A DNA stretch of 64,000 nucleotides from Scenedesmus sp. ARA3 (GCA_004335835.1 RWJK01001384.1:124001-188000); one strand, 5' to 3'. Positions 45,508 to 62,866 are shown, numbered from the stretch's first letter. Notes: generated by a model not told the origin, from the sequence alone. Program-made: numbers and translations.

Positions 45508-45656
45508 TGGAACTGGAATACGTGGTGAGTGGGTGTGAAACGCGCAGCAGCGGCAGCGGGAGCGACAGTGACGGCATCAGCGGGAGTGACAGCGACAGCG
45601 CAGCACATGAGGCCCAGCTGCGGCAGCAGCAGCAGCAGCGGCGCCGGCGGGGCTAG
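29848..45656 (+). CDS. SNF2-family DNA helicase with internal RING finger (Rad5/HLTF-like)
   Basis: There are 26 exons: 29848-30057, 30368-30468, 30767-30881, 31259-31534, 31968-32182, 32565-32836, 33071-33303, 33695-33825, 34564-34952, 35488-35730, 36493-37244, 37982-38185, 38892-38951, 39379-39431, 39893-39992, 40344-40439, 40724-40773, 40932-41056, 41375-41559, 41940-42146, 42640-42849, 43223-43261, 43608-43761, 43970-44080, 44231-44289 and 44592-45656. They give 1,884 residues. Helicase motifs: I DEMGLGKT (about 724-731), Ia [18 protein letters not shown] (about 1090-1093), [42 protein letters not shown] and [10 protein letters not shown]. Between the helicase lobes lies a perfect C3HC4 RING (Cys1318, 1321, 1333, His1335, Cys1338, 1341, 1352, 1355). 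That order and DEGH are typical of Rad5/HLTF, which drive PCNA polyubiquitination and fork remodelling. I see no HIRAN domain; residues 1-650 are unassigned. An Ala/Lys/RG-rich insertion of about 235 residues splits motifs I and Ia. The tail is Ala/Gln-rich and acidic. Confidence 0.88.
30058..30367 (+). other. Probable GC-AG intron (helicase intron 1)
   Basis: The reading frame and the phase of exon 2 require a donor after Lys70. The sequence is AAG|GCAAGC, a strong consensus for the rare GC donor class, and the acceptor is TGTGCAG. No GT donor in the right phase is nearby. Confidence 0.6.
31840..31893 (+). repeat. Copy of helicase exon 5 acceptor edge in intron 4
   Basis: It repeats the acceptor and first about 40 bases of exon 5 ([13 protein letters not shown]). 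Copy acceptor 31855, functional acceptor 31968, spacing 113 bp. Confidence 0.9.
33589..33636 (+). repeat. Copy of helicase exon 8 acceptor edge in intron 7
   Basis: It repeats the first 48 bases of exon 8 (VYTWPS.NAAHGS) after a TCCTGCAG acceptor, 106 bp upstream of the functional one. Two replacements are nonsynonymous. Confidence 0.9.
34019..34080 (+). repeat. Copy of helicase exon 8 donor edge in intron 8
   Basis: It repeats the end of exon 8 ([16 protein letters not shown]) and GTGAGTGAC. Donors at 33825 and 34069 are 244 bp apart. A third, decayed fragment (TTGGATGGCATGCTGATGTG) lies near 34226. Confidence 0.9.
35032..35430 (+). repeat. Four successive copies of helicase exon 9 donor edge in intron 9
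   Basis: The exon end coding [14 protein letters not shown] (34914-34952) recurs with donors at 35078, 35201 and 35337, and a truncated fourth copy runs into a CTG/GAT array at about 35406-35430. Spacings are 126, 123 and 136 bp. The copy at 35295-35337 has a frameshifting base insertion. Confidence 0.9.
35431..35487 (+). repeat. CTG/GAT compound triplet array forming exon 10 acceptor
   Basis: CTG units, then GAT units, then CTG units ending in the CAG acceptor of exon 10 at 35487. Confidence 0.9.
35883..35990 (+). repeat. Copy of helicase exon 10 end (motif I) plus donor in intron 10
   Basis: About 95 bases coding [20 protein letters not shown] through DEMGLG, and the GTGAGT donor, are repeated 250 bp downstream. 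Only three bases differ and all three are silent (Val, Gly, Phe codons). Confidence 0.95.
36361..36410 (+). repeat. Copy of helicase exon 11 acceptor edge in intron 10
   Basis: Acceptor CGCAG at 36365 followed by the [13 protein letters not shown] coding bases repeats exon 11 start at 36493, spacing 127 bp. Differences within the 13 codons are silent. Confidence 0.9.
37284..37316 (+). repeat. Interstitial telomere-like GGGTTAGGGTTTTAGGG run
   Basis: It lies in helicase intron 11 between two exon-edge copies. It contains GGGTTAGGG, TTTTAGGG, GGGTTT and GTAGGGTT units similar to plant/algal telomere repeats (TTTAGGG, TTTTAGGG). Shorter relics (TTTAGGGTT, GATTAGGGTTGA) lie at about 37440 and 37550 in the following copies. 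Confidence 0.7.
37317..37650 (+). repeat. Three copies of helicase exon 11 donor edge in intron 11
   Basis: The end of exon 11 ([23 protein letters not shown], 37172-37244) recurs with donors at 37384, 37518 and 37645. Spacings are 140, 134 and 127 bp. The first copy differs by five bases, all silent. The second and third carry several amino-acid changes. Confidence 0.93.
37861..37918 (+). repeat. Copy of helicase exon 12 acceptor edge in intron 11
   Basis: Acceptor CACAG and the [17 protein letters not shown] coding bases start at 37867 and recur at the functional exon 12 (37982), spacing 115 bp. Confidence 0.9.
38316..38690 (+). repeat. Two further copies of helicase exon 12 (motif Ia) plus donor in intron 12
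   Basis: The 117 bases coding [20 protein letters not shown] through GPGRDK (38069-38185) recur ending at 38433 and 38686, each with a GT donor. Spacings are 248 and 253 bp. Copy 2 has four and copy 3 has seven base differences from copy 1, all synonymous. Intron sequence between copies is only partly alignable. Confidence 0.95.
38950..39140 (+). repeat. Imperfect intron repeat, helicase intron 13
   Basis: Three related segments share GTGGGCGGGCATGCTGCTTG-like and GGCTGCAG..GCAGGTTCTGG blocks. This is probably another tandem duplication starting at the exon 13 donor. Confidence 0.7.
39296..39377 (+). repeat. CTG-rich array forming helicase exon 14 acceptor
   Basis: CTG units with TTTGCTGGTGG interruptions end in CAG at 39376-39378, the acceptor of exon 14. 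Confidence 0.85.
39738..39836 (+). repeat. Dead copy of helicase exon 15 (DEGH motif II) with acceptor
   Basis: Acceptor at 39767 and sequence coding [19 protein letters not shown], then an in-frame TGA. The functional exon 15 starts at 39893, 125 bp later. The preceding intron tail (GTTGCTTGGCTGTTGTGTCC-like) is copied as well. Confidence 0.93.
41152..41192 (+). repeat. Copy of helicase exon 18 donor edge in intron 18
   Basis: It repeats the bases for [10 protein letters not shown] with the GTGAGG donor; donors at 41056 and 41185 are 129 bp apart. One Ala-to-Pro change. Confidence 0.85.
42316..42400 (+). repeat. Copy of helicase exon 20 end (first half of RING) plus donor
   Basis: It codes [23 protein letters not shown] where the functional exon has CGHWFC. 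Seven codons changed silently, but Gly-His became Asn-Tyr, removing a zinc ligand. Donors 42146 and 42389 are 243 bp apart. Confidence 0.93.
42511..42543 (+). repeat. 11-bp tandem repeat, three copies
   Basis: AGACTTCAAAC repeated three times in helicase intron 20. Confidence 0.95.
42955..43025 (+). repeat. Copy of helicase exon 21 donor edge and intron start
   Basis: It repeats [11 protein letters not shown] coding bases, the GTGAGG donor and about 30 bases of intron (GCAGTAGACATGGTTT) almost unchanged. Donors 42849 and 42991 are 142 bp apart. The well-conserved intron part suggests a young duplication. Confidence 0.93.
45471..45506 (+). repeat. (CAG)n poly-Gln array in helicase last exon
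   Basis: About 12 CAG units encode a Gln run in the acidic C-terminal tail of the helicase. Confidence 0.9.
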
Positions 45657-46980
45657 GGGCAGGGGCAGGCACAGGGGCAGTGCTTGACGCAGGCAGCTGC
45701 AGTAGATTGCACGCCAGGCAGGGGCAGCAGGGGTACAGTCCGTGGCAGGCAGGGGCAGCAGAGGTAGAGGCCGCAGCAGGGGCAGGGGCAGGAGCAGTGT
45801 TCCATGCAGGCAGCTGCAAGGTGGCAGTGGCCGGCGTCAGCAGATGCGGGAGGGAGCTTAGTGCGGCTTACTACGCTTTAGGCACAGCTGTGGAGTTTGA
45901 ATGTGTGCTGCGTGCGTGGGAGGTAGTGCAGCTACAGCAGCTGCAGCAGCTGGTGTGGTGTTGAAGGTCATACAGGCATGCTTGGTGCACCCACGTGCCA
46001 TGCCATGGCATGGTAGTTGTGGGTTTGCATGGGCATTTGCAACGGTGCGTCGGGCTGTCTTACGTTCGTGTGTGTAAAAGATTGTGTTTCAAAAGCGAAC
46101 AGTGCTTGCCTGCTTCAGGTCACTTGGCGAAGGAGCCCGATGTGTGCTCTCCGACAGTCAATGCATCACGCCCGTATCTGCCTTCACCTCACCTCAGATA
46201 GTTAAACAAAAAACGCCAGAGTATTCAGGGCCTGCTAGCTGAGTATCGTACGACAAGCAGGCTGGGAGCAGCAGCATCACGTGCGTGACCTCGAGACGTC
46301 GTATAGTCCGTGCTCGGTGAGTTGCGATCAGACCATACTGAAAGGAACCTACCGTACTTTCCCACCGCTGAATCAACGAATGTACCAACCTGCTGTCACA
46401 GTCGCTACATTGCATGCTGAGCCTGGGGCATGAGCTCTCTCGAGATGTGATCGTTCGGTCCTGCTCAGAATGTCCCAGCCAGCGTTTGTCTGCAGCTCAT
46501 GCCTCACGACGCTTTTCAACAAAGTGGGCGACACCATGGGGTTCGCTGCCGTGCAATGCGCCATGATTTGCCACAGCTCAGCTGATTTCATTGTGGCAGT
46601 GCCGCTGCTGTGTCACGTGCACCATGGCAGGGCGACTTCTACAAGCCATGGCAGACAGCAGCAGCTGGCATAGTAACATGCTTGAAGACGGCTTTCACGC
46701 AGTCAGTCAAGGTGCGCAGGGATTGACTCAGCGGCTCCCGTGTCTGGGCATTAGACGAGAAGTGGCGGCACAGTTGTATCTGCTGCCTTTGATTTTGAGA
46801 CAGCTGACGCGACGACGTAACCTGCTTCAGCATGGCGCTCTGCTGCAGGCATGCTCATCATTCTAGCATGCAGCAACTTGTGCCCACCATGTTGGAGCAT
46901 ACGCTCCAGTGCTGTGATGTCAAGGTGCGCGATGAGCTGCTGAGCGGGATGCCTGAGTGATGCTGGCACATTCGTTGCAG
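45657..46980 (+). other. Helicase 3' UTR with GGGGCAG minisatellite, then upstream region of Gln-rich gene
   Basis: About 45650-45800 is a degenerate GGCAGGGGCAG minisatellite that grows out of the Arg/Gly-ending tail of the helicase. TGTAA at 46073-46077 is a likely poly(A) signal for it. Between 46470 and 46960 there are short ATG frames (46470, 46624, 46868) that I could not join in phase to the downstream Gln-rich gene. One of them may be its missing first exon or a small separate gene. Confidence 0.4.
46073..46077 (+). terminator. Putative poly(A) signal TGTAA of the helicase gene
   Basis: TGTAA followed by AAGATTG, 417 nt after the helicase stop codon. Confidence 0.4.
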
Positions 46981-47046
46981 GGCCAGCAGAGGCTGCTGCA
47001 CCACCAAACAGCCCTGCAGCAGTAGACAAGTGTACTACCCAACCAG

Positions 47047-47082
<36 letters not shown>

Positions 47083-47302
47083 CGTTCAAATCAAACATGA
47101 GGAGGAACCGCCCGCACACTTGAACGTGCACAGTATGATGACGCCCAGGGGCTGGCCACAACCTGGCATGCAGTGCACTGCTCAGCATCTGCAGCCAAGG
47201 GACATGCCGCCACCACCGCCGCGGCGGTCGCAGCAGCAGCAGCAGCCGCAGGCGAGGCTGCATGATCAGTGCTTCAAACCCGTGCCACAGTTCAACTACC
47301 AC

Positions 47303-47342
<40 letters not shown>

Positions 47343-47651
47343 GGCAGCAGCAGCATTGGCAGCAGCGCCGGCAGCGTCAGCCGCAACATCAACAGCAAGC
47401 AGGCCGTGTGCAGCACTGTGGCCCAGCTGACACGCACTGCAGGGCTGAACCTGCCCGCAGCCAAGGTGCTTGGCTTGTTACTAGAGCCGGCACTCAGCAA
47501 CCTGCCACCAACAATGCAGCGGCTGCCGTAAAGGCTGAGCCAACAGTAGGCCTGCTGCTGCCCTGTGATGCGGCTGATGCATGTAGGCCTATGCATGCCA
47601 CATCAGCTGCAGCTGGCAGGGAGCTGAACACTAACCAGCTTCAACCCCAGC

Positions 47652-47696
<45 letters not shown>

Positions 47697-48406
47697 GTGT
47701 TGAGGGCAGAGCATGTTTGCCAGCAGCCGGAAGCAGTGGCAGGGCTGCATCATCCTCATCGCTGCATTTAGGCGGCGGCGGCAGCAGCAGCAGCAGCAGC
47801 GGTGCTTCCAGCTGGAGGTCAGGCAGGAGGGTTAGGTTTGTTGCTGGTCAGCACTCGAGACACGTCGTGGCATCAGCAGCAGCAGGTGGGGCAGGCCGCA
47901 GCAGGTATCATAGGGCAGAAGTGGCACATATGGAGGAGATACTCACCATTGAAGAGCATGATTTGCATGAGCCTTCAGCGCATGAAGCTGGAGATGGCTT
48001 TGACTCAGCATGGCAGCGCAGCACTGAAGGCCAGGCACATTCAGCCTTTAGCAGGGACAGCACGAGCGGCTGGGAATCAGCAGCAGCTCGGCCATATGGC
48101 CTGACACAGGGTTTGACTTGGGCTCCGTCGTGTCACGATTTGAATGGTGACAGCTACAACGAGATGATGCAGGAGGCAGAGCAGCGCTGGCGCCAGTGGA
48201 AGAAAGAGGCCAGGCAGCAGTCAGCAGCCCGAAGGGCCGAGCCACACCACAGGTTGCAGCTGCATGTACACAAAGCAGCTGCTGCTGGCTGTTTGCTGAG
48301 CTCAAACTGCTGTTATGAGCTGCTGATGTATGATTGGGTGGCAGAAGACGACTTTGAAACAGTGCACAGGGCACGCATTGTGCAGCAAGGCGCAGCAGGC
48401 AGCAGC

Positions 48407-48439
<33 letters not shown>

Positions 48440-48844
48440 GTGCCTGCTCGTGGGACAGCAGTTTTGTTTGAAGGCTTGGTGAAGGTAGAGAAGCCCTTCT
48501 ACAAGAACCATCTGCCAGCTAGGCCCAGGGTCCAGGTGGACATGTATTCAAATGAGCTGGCTACGGCAGAGGATGCAGCAGCAGCAGCAGCAGCAAAGCA
48601 AGGAGTGGAACCAGCAGTGCTTGCTGTAGGAAAGCTCTCGTTGTGGTGTGGATACGAAGACTGCTGGTGCGTGCTGGCTCCTGCAAGCACCAGTGCTGCT
48701 GCTCTGCTCAAGTCTGATATGTCGCCGTGTCGAAGGATGCTGGATCCAGTTGGTCAGTTGCATGGTTGTCAGCTGTACCCGGTGTGGCTGAAGGAGATTG
48801 GGCAGAAGTGGCCGTTGCCGGATGATGGCACTCCAGGGCAGTGA
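46981..48844 (+). CDS. Gln-rich protein of unknown function (5' end uncertain)
   Basis: One long open frame runs from a stop at 46958 to the TGA at 48842. A good acceptor (TTCGTTGCAG) at 46980 suggests that the first exon lies upstream. If not, the first ATG is 47135 (MMTPRGWPQPGMQ), giving about 569 residues. The N-terminal half is poly-Gln/Ser/Gly with PPPPPRR. The C-terminal about 300 residues look globular: HMEEILTIEEHDLHEPSAHE, YNEMMQEAEQRWRQWKKEAR, CYELLMYDWVAEDDFETVHR, LFEGLVKVEKPFYKNHLPAR and LSLWCGYEDCWCVLAP. No family is recognised. The aromatic- and Cys-containing C-terminal part is codon-consistent and unlikely to be spurious. Confidence 0.6.
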
Positions 48845-48993
48845 CGCTGGTATCAGACTTCATGCCTGTGCTGGTGTGTGCTGTGGCTCCGGTGCTGCTT
48901 GGGCTGGGATGATGTCAGAGGGCTGGGAGCATCAGCAGCAGCATCTGCAGCTGCAAATGCACTTGCTTTTGTTACAGCTTGCCACTGCAGTAT

Positions 48994-49025
<32 letters not shown>

Positions 49026-50465
49026 GCGGCGGCAGCGGCGGCATTGTACTGCCATGTTGCTGTCCAATGCAGTGTCAGTCGGGTACGACAGCACAGTTGC
49101 TGCCAGAGCGCAGGCAGCAGGAGTGTGTCGCAATCCCAACGCAAATGACCGTTGCCAAGACCATTTGCTGGACCAACGACAACAGTTCATGTTCATGGTA
49201 GTGCCTGAACAGCTCGCGTGTTTGGTATGCTGAGTTTTTGCGTCACGCATTCGAAGCAATGTTGGTGTCACTGGCATTACGAGCATGCAGTGGGGGTGCG
49301 GCTGGCATATGCAGCAGGACGGTGCCTTGATGCCTGCACTTTCTGACAATCATTGACATGTTACCGCATAGTATGTATCTCTTACTCCTGCATACCGCAT
49401 AGCACTGGATCTCTTGCTCACTGACAACCATTCACATGCTAGCCGCATACAGCATGCGTGCATGCAGCATAGTATGTATCTATCATTTGATTTCTTGCAC
49501 AGGCTGTGTTACAAGGTCCTCTGCTGCCAGGCAAGACACTGCCGGCCAGAAAAACTAAAGGCGTTTGGCATTGCTTGTCTTGGAAAAGCACACCCAGACC
49601 AGGCTTTGCTGGGATCTGATGCCAAGTACAGCTGACACTGGGCTTTTTGCTGCGCTGAAGTTGAGAAGGAACGAATTGTTGTCTTCAGATGGTCTGGCAG
49701 CAGTACTGCCGGTGAGGTTGCCAGCTTGCACATGCTGACAAACTGCGCATGTGCAGCTGCACTCTGGATGCCGGCAAGCAAATGTTGTTCTGTTCGCGCT
49801 GTGGACCAGCCTATCCGGCTGGTCATGACGCACTGCAGCATTGCTTTGTTGCTGCTGTGGGTTACAATAGTGTCACTAACATTGTTATGGGCAGCGGCTT
49901 GTTGAAACGTCTGGCAGCATTTCACACCACAAACTGGTGGGGCCAAGCAAACATGTTGTGCAAGGTGTGGCACTAAGGGCGGGGGAGGGGGAAGAGGGAG
50001 GCAGGACTGTGCAAAATTGGTGTACTATCTTTTTTGAAAAACTGGAGAACTGTTGGGCCAGTGTGTGTTTGATTGTCTACAAGCCGGGAGGTGGGCCGCC
50101 GTAGCCTGCCAGCTGCTACTTCTTGGTGCAACTCAATCTTGACAATACTGCAACGCTCCCAAGCTTCGGCAGCAGTGACGGTTGTGCAGTAAACAGGCCT
50201 GTTACAAGCTGGGATATGATATGGCACTCTGCATTAGCAGCAGCTCTGCGTAGCAGTATACTGGTTTGTTCTGATGTGTAATGTAAGTTGTGTATGCACA
50301 GATACGCATCTGCTGCTGGCAATTTTGTTACCTTACTACTCTGCTACTATAGCACTGTGTGCAGCACGTTGTGACATCTGCGGTGTTTGCCAAACTGCTG
50401 TTGACAGAGAGTTTTCACAGTACATGTAAGCAGTGGACTTAGCTGGCCGACATGGTGTCAAAATC

Positions 50466-50488
50466 GTAGGATACATGATGTATCCTAC
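50466..50488. repeat. Perfect 11-bp inverted repeat with one-base centre
   Basis: GTAGGATACAT-G-ATGTATCCTAC. Perfect arms of 11 bases make a cruciform or protein-binding palindrome possible. It lies in gene-free sequence. Confidence 0.9.
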
Positions 50489-51164
50489 TGCTGTGTCAGT
50501 ACATGCAAATCATCACCCGGCTGGCAGCAGCAGCCTGGAGGGACCCATACTGCCACAGGATCAGCTGATTTGTTCAGATCAAAATTCATGAGGCCCCTCA
50601 CCACGTGATCTGTAACTGCTGCGTTACAAGCCGGCACTTACCGCCCAAGGTAATCACAACTGAATCATCAATGTGAACTGAACACACTGGTGCTCGCATG
50701 CTCCATGCTGATCAGCATAGTGGTAAAATGAGCACAAATGCATCTGCCCTGGTCAACCAAGGGGCGCGCTGTTTAGGAAAACATCATCAATCACACTGGC
50801 AGTACTACCTGCACGCACCTCATGCTGCTGCAAGGGCCAGGTGGTTCAGCAGACTGTTGACACCCCCTAAGCACGCCACCATGCTTCACAAGTCACATTG
50901 GTGCCAGACACAGCGCTTGATGCACTGCAAGGGCGGCAGCCATGCACGCGTGCGCACAAGTGCTGGCATACGCAAACCGAGGCGTGGCTGTGCTCCACAA
51001 AAAAACCAAGTCAACGTACAAAACGTTTCAGACAGTGCTGGACACAAGATGCCTGCCGAATGCACGCAGGCATCAGCACATGCAGCATGCTGTCACGTCT
51101 GCCTGGCTGGCGGCAGCCAGCACGGCTGCACATGACCGCGTGGTTGGCAGCAGCGCATGCTGGC

Positions 51165-51345
51165 ACGCACCCACATGCAACACGCACACACCCGCATGCG
51201 CACAGCACACCCACCCTCACACATACTGCCCCACCCCACACTGACACCGAAACAGAGGCACACACATACCTACCCATCAGGCACGCACCCAGGCGGGCCA
51301 AGCGCCATACACAAAGACACACGGACAGACACAAACACAGGCACA
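51165..51345 (+). repeat. CA-rich low-complexity tract
   Basis: Irregular CACACACCC/CACATACC sequence about 180 bp long, purine-poor on the plus strand. Confidence 0.75.
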
Positions 51346-51804
51346 GAGATACGTGCATGCATACACGTCAAGTTTGACTATTTCAACATTTTGTGGCACA
51401 TGGATCTTAGCTGGCAGTCTCGTCCACTCGCATGCAGATGTTGTAGCCAACTGGGCCGCGCTCAAGTATCAGCACTGCGCAGATAGTACAGCCAGCCTAG
51501 CAAGCATGCTTTGCTGCGGATGCCACCACAGCCGGGCCAGAGTGAAACTGCAGCAGGCTGAACTGCAGCAGACGCAACCGAAACCACCAGAAAGCAACAG
51601 TGGGTTCGATGCATTGTGCCTGCCAGCAGCTGCGCCACAGCAGCTTGGCGTGGCGGGTGACTTCCAGCTTGGTTTGCCAGAAGCTGCACACGTTGAGTTC
51701 GCACATAAGAGGCTGGTTGGTTGCAACATCATCTCCCCTATTAACTCATCTCCACTAATAACTCAAAAATCAGCCCAGTTGCCTTTCCAGACGCATACAA
51801 GAAT

Positions 51805-52245
51805 GCATCAGCACAGCATGCACCCTGGGTAGCACACGGAAGTCGTCAGACATGCACAGCCATCATTCCTATGCCGTCCTCAAAAAGAGCCATGCTGCAC
51901 CTCTCCAAGTTTCCTCCCCCAATAACTGTGGCGATTGGGTTCCTGAACGCCAGGCTGAGTTGGAACGTGCACAAACAGAGCCCTGCAACAACAGTGCTGC
52001 TAGAGGTACCAGCCTTGATGCCTGTCCACACTTACAAAACGCATCAGCACAGCATGCATTGTACATAGCCTGCAGCAGTCATCAGCAGCCACGCAATGCC
52101 TCACCCCTACGCCGTCGTCGAAACATTGCTCTGCTGCACCGCACCAAGGTTCCTGCCCCCTCAACTGTGGCGGTTGTGTTCCTGAACACGTCGAATTGGA
52201 AGGTGCACACACAGAGCCCTGCTCTGCAACAGCAGTGCTGCTAGA
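51805..52245. repeat. 236-bp tandem duplication in the ATPase 3' flank
   Basis: GCATCAGCACAGCATGCA occurs at 51805 and 52041, and the following about 200 bases align with many substitutions (AACTGTGGCG, TTCCTGAAC, CAGAGCCCTGC, AACAGTGCTGCTAGA). It is probably an old tandem duplication of untranslated sequence. Confidence 0.8.
52032..52036 (-). terminator. Putative poly(A) signal TGTAA of the ATPase gene
   Basis: TTACA on the plus strand, about 560 nt beyond the ATPase stop codon (52597) on the gene strand. Confidence 0.35.
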
Positions 52246-52596
52246 AAAGCAAAGTACAAAGAAGCTAAACACCAGATTGAGTATGAGTGTGTGCCAGAAG
52301 CGACAGGCACATGCCTCACAACAGCTGACCTCAGCATTGAGTTCTGCAGCCACTTCCTGCATGCGCAATCCTCTACAACCAGAGGCAAAATGCCACGCTA
52401 CACGTAGCACAAAAAAGATCATTGCCATTGCTCGCCAACATTCAAAAGGCTGCGCTGCGGCCTCTGTCACTCAAGTAACATGCAGCTACATTAGCTGCCT
52501 GCCTGGCACCATCGTCAGCAGAAATGAGCGCATCGCTGTTGCGGCAGCCACCAACCCAACAAACACACCTCAAGCCAGCGTGCCGCACACCACCCT

Positions 52597-60518
<7,922 letters not shown>

Positions 60519-61241
60519 TCCGTTGCAACAATAAGCCTATTCAGGATCTATTACTGCCGATCTGTGGGCTGCTAAGACGCTGAGCTCGTTAGGAGCCTAA
60601 GATGACGGTCGTACAGCCAGTTTTTTCACCAGAGAGAAGCTCACCTATGCAAGCATTCAAGCTAGGAACATCTCGCTAGGGAGCAGAGGTACACACTAGA
60701 TAGCTTTGCAGGTGAATGGCTCAGCCAGCCAGGCATCTGTCATACATGTGACGTGACGAAGCGACAGCAATGCTCAATGGAATCTCAGAGAAGAGAGGAT
60801 CAGTGCCGCAGCAGCGTCCGCATCAGACTTTACTCACGCTCATTAAAGCCCCGACAAGCGAGCCATCACGTGCATCGCCGCTCTTGAAGTCAGCAGAGCT
60901 GTGACTCACAGCACACTGGGTGTGCAGCACGGCACTACTGATCAGCACAACCATGCAGCCAATACGCGGGCACATTAGTGCACAGACCTGTCTACCGTTG
61001 CACAAGTTGCTGATGGCTGGCAATGCTGAAACACATGGCTGCATACCGCGCCTGCAGGTGACAACCCGAGACCGTCATGTGGGGGTTGGCCTGGAGACAA
61101 GCACACCCAACAGGACCATTTCATACAGTACTCTTAAACGCACACGTCTCTTGGGCAGCACACATCCAATCAATGGGGCAGGCCTTGCATGGACGGTCAA
61201 TGCAATATCTCTGAGTATCAAGCAGTTGCTGGAAGCAACAA

Positions 61242-61277
61242 GTATCTCTGAGATACCCTCAGGTCTAGGCTAGACCT
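61242..61277. repeat. Two adjacent perfect odd-centred palindromes
   Basis: GTATCTC-T-GAGATAC (61242-61256) and AGGTCTAG-G-CTAGACCT (61261-61277), separated by four bases. The related sequence TATCTCTGAGTATC occurs at 61206-61219. Confidence 0.85.
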
Positions 61278-61296
61278 ACGATGGGCTGCTGCCAAA

Positions 61297-61318
61297 TGCC
61301 GCATTTACATATGCGGCA
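61297..61318 (-). terminator. Hairpin with TGTAA poly(A) motif in its loop
   Basis: TGCCGCAT and ATGCGGCA form a perfect 8-bp stem around a six-base loop that reads ATGTAA on the gene strand. It lies about 280 nt beyond the stop codon of the 61587-63512 gene. An alternative TGTAA at 61581-61577 is only a few bases after that stop. Confidence 0.5.
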
Positions 61319-61586
61319 CAGTGCAGCCGCCACTGCTGCATGCCTGCCCCTTTGTTCATAAGCAGCCTGTTCAGTGGCACCTCAGCTCTTCGCAGCTGCC
61401 TGGCCGACTGCGCGAGCCTTGCCTCCAGCTGCGTTGAGCCCATGCTGCAAAGAGGCTGCACCTGCAACCTGGCCAAGTGGCATTGTGGGGGGCGGCAGGG
61501 TGTCAGGAGGGCAGCAGCAACTTTCAGATTTCGTAGCTCACTGACAGGTAGCTTAACAGCAGCAGTGACGCCTGCATTACAGTACT

Positions 61587-62866
61587 TCACAAGCACTGTA
61601 CACTGTCATCCAAAGCACCGGCCTCCACGGTGTCTGTGTTGCAGGGGGTCGCCTGCCGCGTTTGTCCCAGCACTACGGTCGGGACAACGGGGCAGGAAAC
61701 GTGTTTGCACAGGGCCAGCACTTGCATGCATGACAGGCACAGCAGCAGCCACGGGTCCAATCTGCGCATGCAGGGACAGGCCTCTCATGCTCAGCAGCTG
61801 TGGGCTTTCGTCAGTGCCTCTGCTACTGGTGCTCACCAGTGCCAGCAGTGGGCGATGGAGCGCTGTCCCAAGCCTCTGCTGCAGGGTAGCAGCCACGTCT
61901 GATCGTGCTGCTCCGGACACTCGCAAGCCATTGCTCCTTCAACACTCCTGAGAGCTTCAGCGCTTCAGGCTGGCATGCAGGTGACCCTGCTTGCACAGCA
62001 ACAAGGCACAGCAACAAGACACGGCTGGCTTGAAACCACCATGCCAGCAGCAAAGGTGCACAGGGTGAGACATCATTGCTTCACGAGCACAGTCAGCTGC
62101 AGGAGCCGGGCCCTTGACTCGATAACAGACCACACGCTGCTGGCTGCTTCCTGAATGTATGTCTTGCACTGCTCACTTTAGCACGGTACAGCCCCAATGC
62201 AGTGGCTGCACTCACCAGTGCTTGCAGCATGTGCTGCTGCTGTGCCGCCTCTCCTGCTGGCTGCGCCAGCAGCAGCTGCATCATGTTGGCCTCACATGCA
62301 GCACCAGCCAGCCACTGTGCCATCTGAGCACCCCCAGCAGGCAGTGTGGCCACTGCAGGGGCCTGCAGGCGGCTGCAGGTGCTTGCAGGAACAGCTGCAC
62401 TGGCCTGCAGTGATGCCGCAGCTCCTGCAGAGGACCCTGCTTGCTGATGCAAGCACGCAGCAATTCTGCAGCGCAAGGAGCGGCAGTCATGCACTTGGTG
62501 GCGATGACTATGCTTTAGGAGTGCCAGAAGGTCATGTGTAAGCGACTGCGATGCCACGCTGCTGCCACCTAGCAGGTACAAGCAACTGGTGTTTCGAGGC
62601 TGCTGCTGCTGCTGCACCATATGTGCAGCATACAAACTGCAACTCCGAGCTGAGTCGTAGCAACAAGTGACACAGCATACCTTGCCAGTGCCTCCACTGC
62701 CTCTTCGCTGTGTTGAGCGAAGAAGTTGAGACACACATGTGGCGTGACAAGGGTGATGTACTCCAGCTTAGAGTTGCCAGCAGGTGCTGCTGCTGCTGCT
62801 GCTGCTGCTGCTGCGGTGTCTTGGGCTGGCCCTGCAGCTAGCAGGCAGCTGCCCGGTTGCAGGCAG

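Larger units (their letters stand above)
48845..52596. other. Convergent intergenic region with repeats, no supported gene
   Basis: 3.75 kb between the Gln-rich gene (plus) and the ATPase gene (minus). It holds a CAG array near 49000-49022, a repeated CATAGTATGTATCT block at about 49360-49480, a perfect hairpin at 50466-50488, a CA-rich tract at about 51165-51345 and a 236-bp tandem duplication at about 51805-52245. Short frames (49749, 50698, 51353, 52196) show no motif or splice support. The right part is probably the ATPase 3' UTR. Confidence 0.5.
60519..61586. other. Upstream region of the ATPase gene and 3' flank of the next minus-strand gene
   Basis: Both neighbouring genes are on the minus strand, so this holds the ATPase promoter (right of 60518) and the 3' UTR of the upstream gene. 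Notable are two adjacent palindromes at 61242-61277 and a hairpin with TGTAA in its loop at 61297-61318. No coding exon is supported. Confidence 0.5.

Noticed and set aside
45650..45800. GGGGCAG minisatellite as coding continuation of the helicase tail
   Set aside because: The frame stops with TAG at 45654; the repeat beyond it is untranslated.
46470..46960. Short ATG frames at 46470, 46624 and 46868 as first exon of the Gln-rich gene
   Set aside because: None joins the 46981 acceptor in the required phase with an intron of acceptable length. I left the 5' end open.
46751..47596. 281-residue minus-strand frame overlapping the Gln-rich gene
   Set aside because: Most of it is poly-Leu/Val from the CAG arrays read backwards. 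The plus-strand frame is longer and has a globular C-terminus.
50698..51377. Overlapping plus frames with His/Thr-rich translations
   Set aside because: They arise from the CA-rich tract; codon pattern and termini look random.
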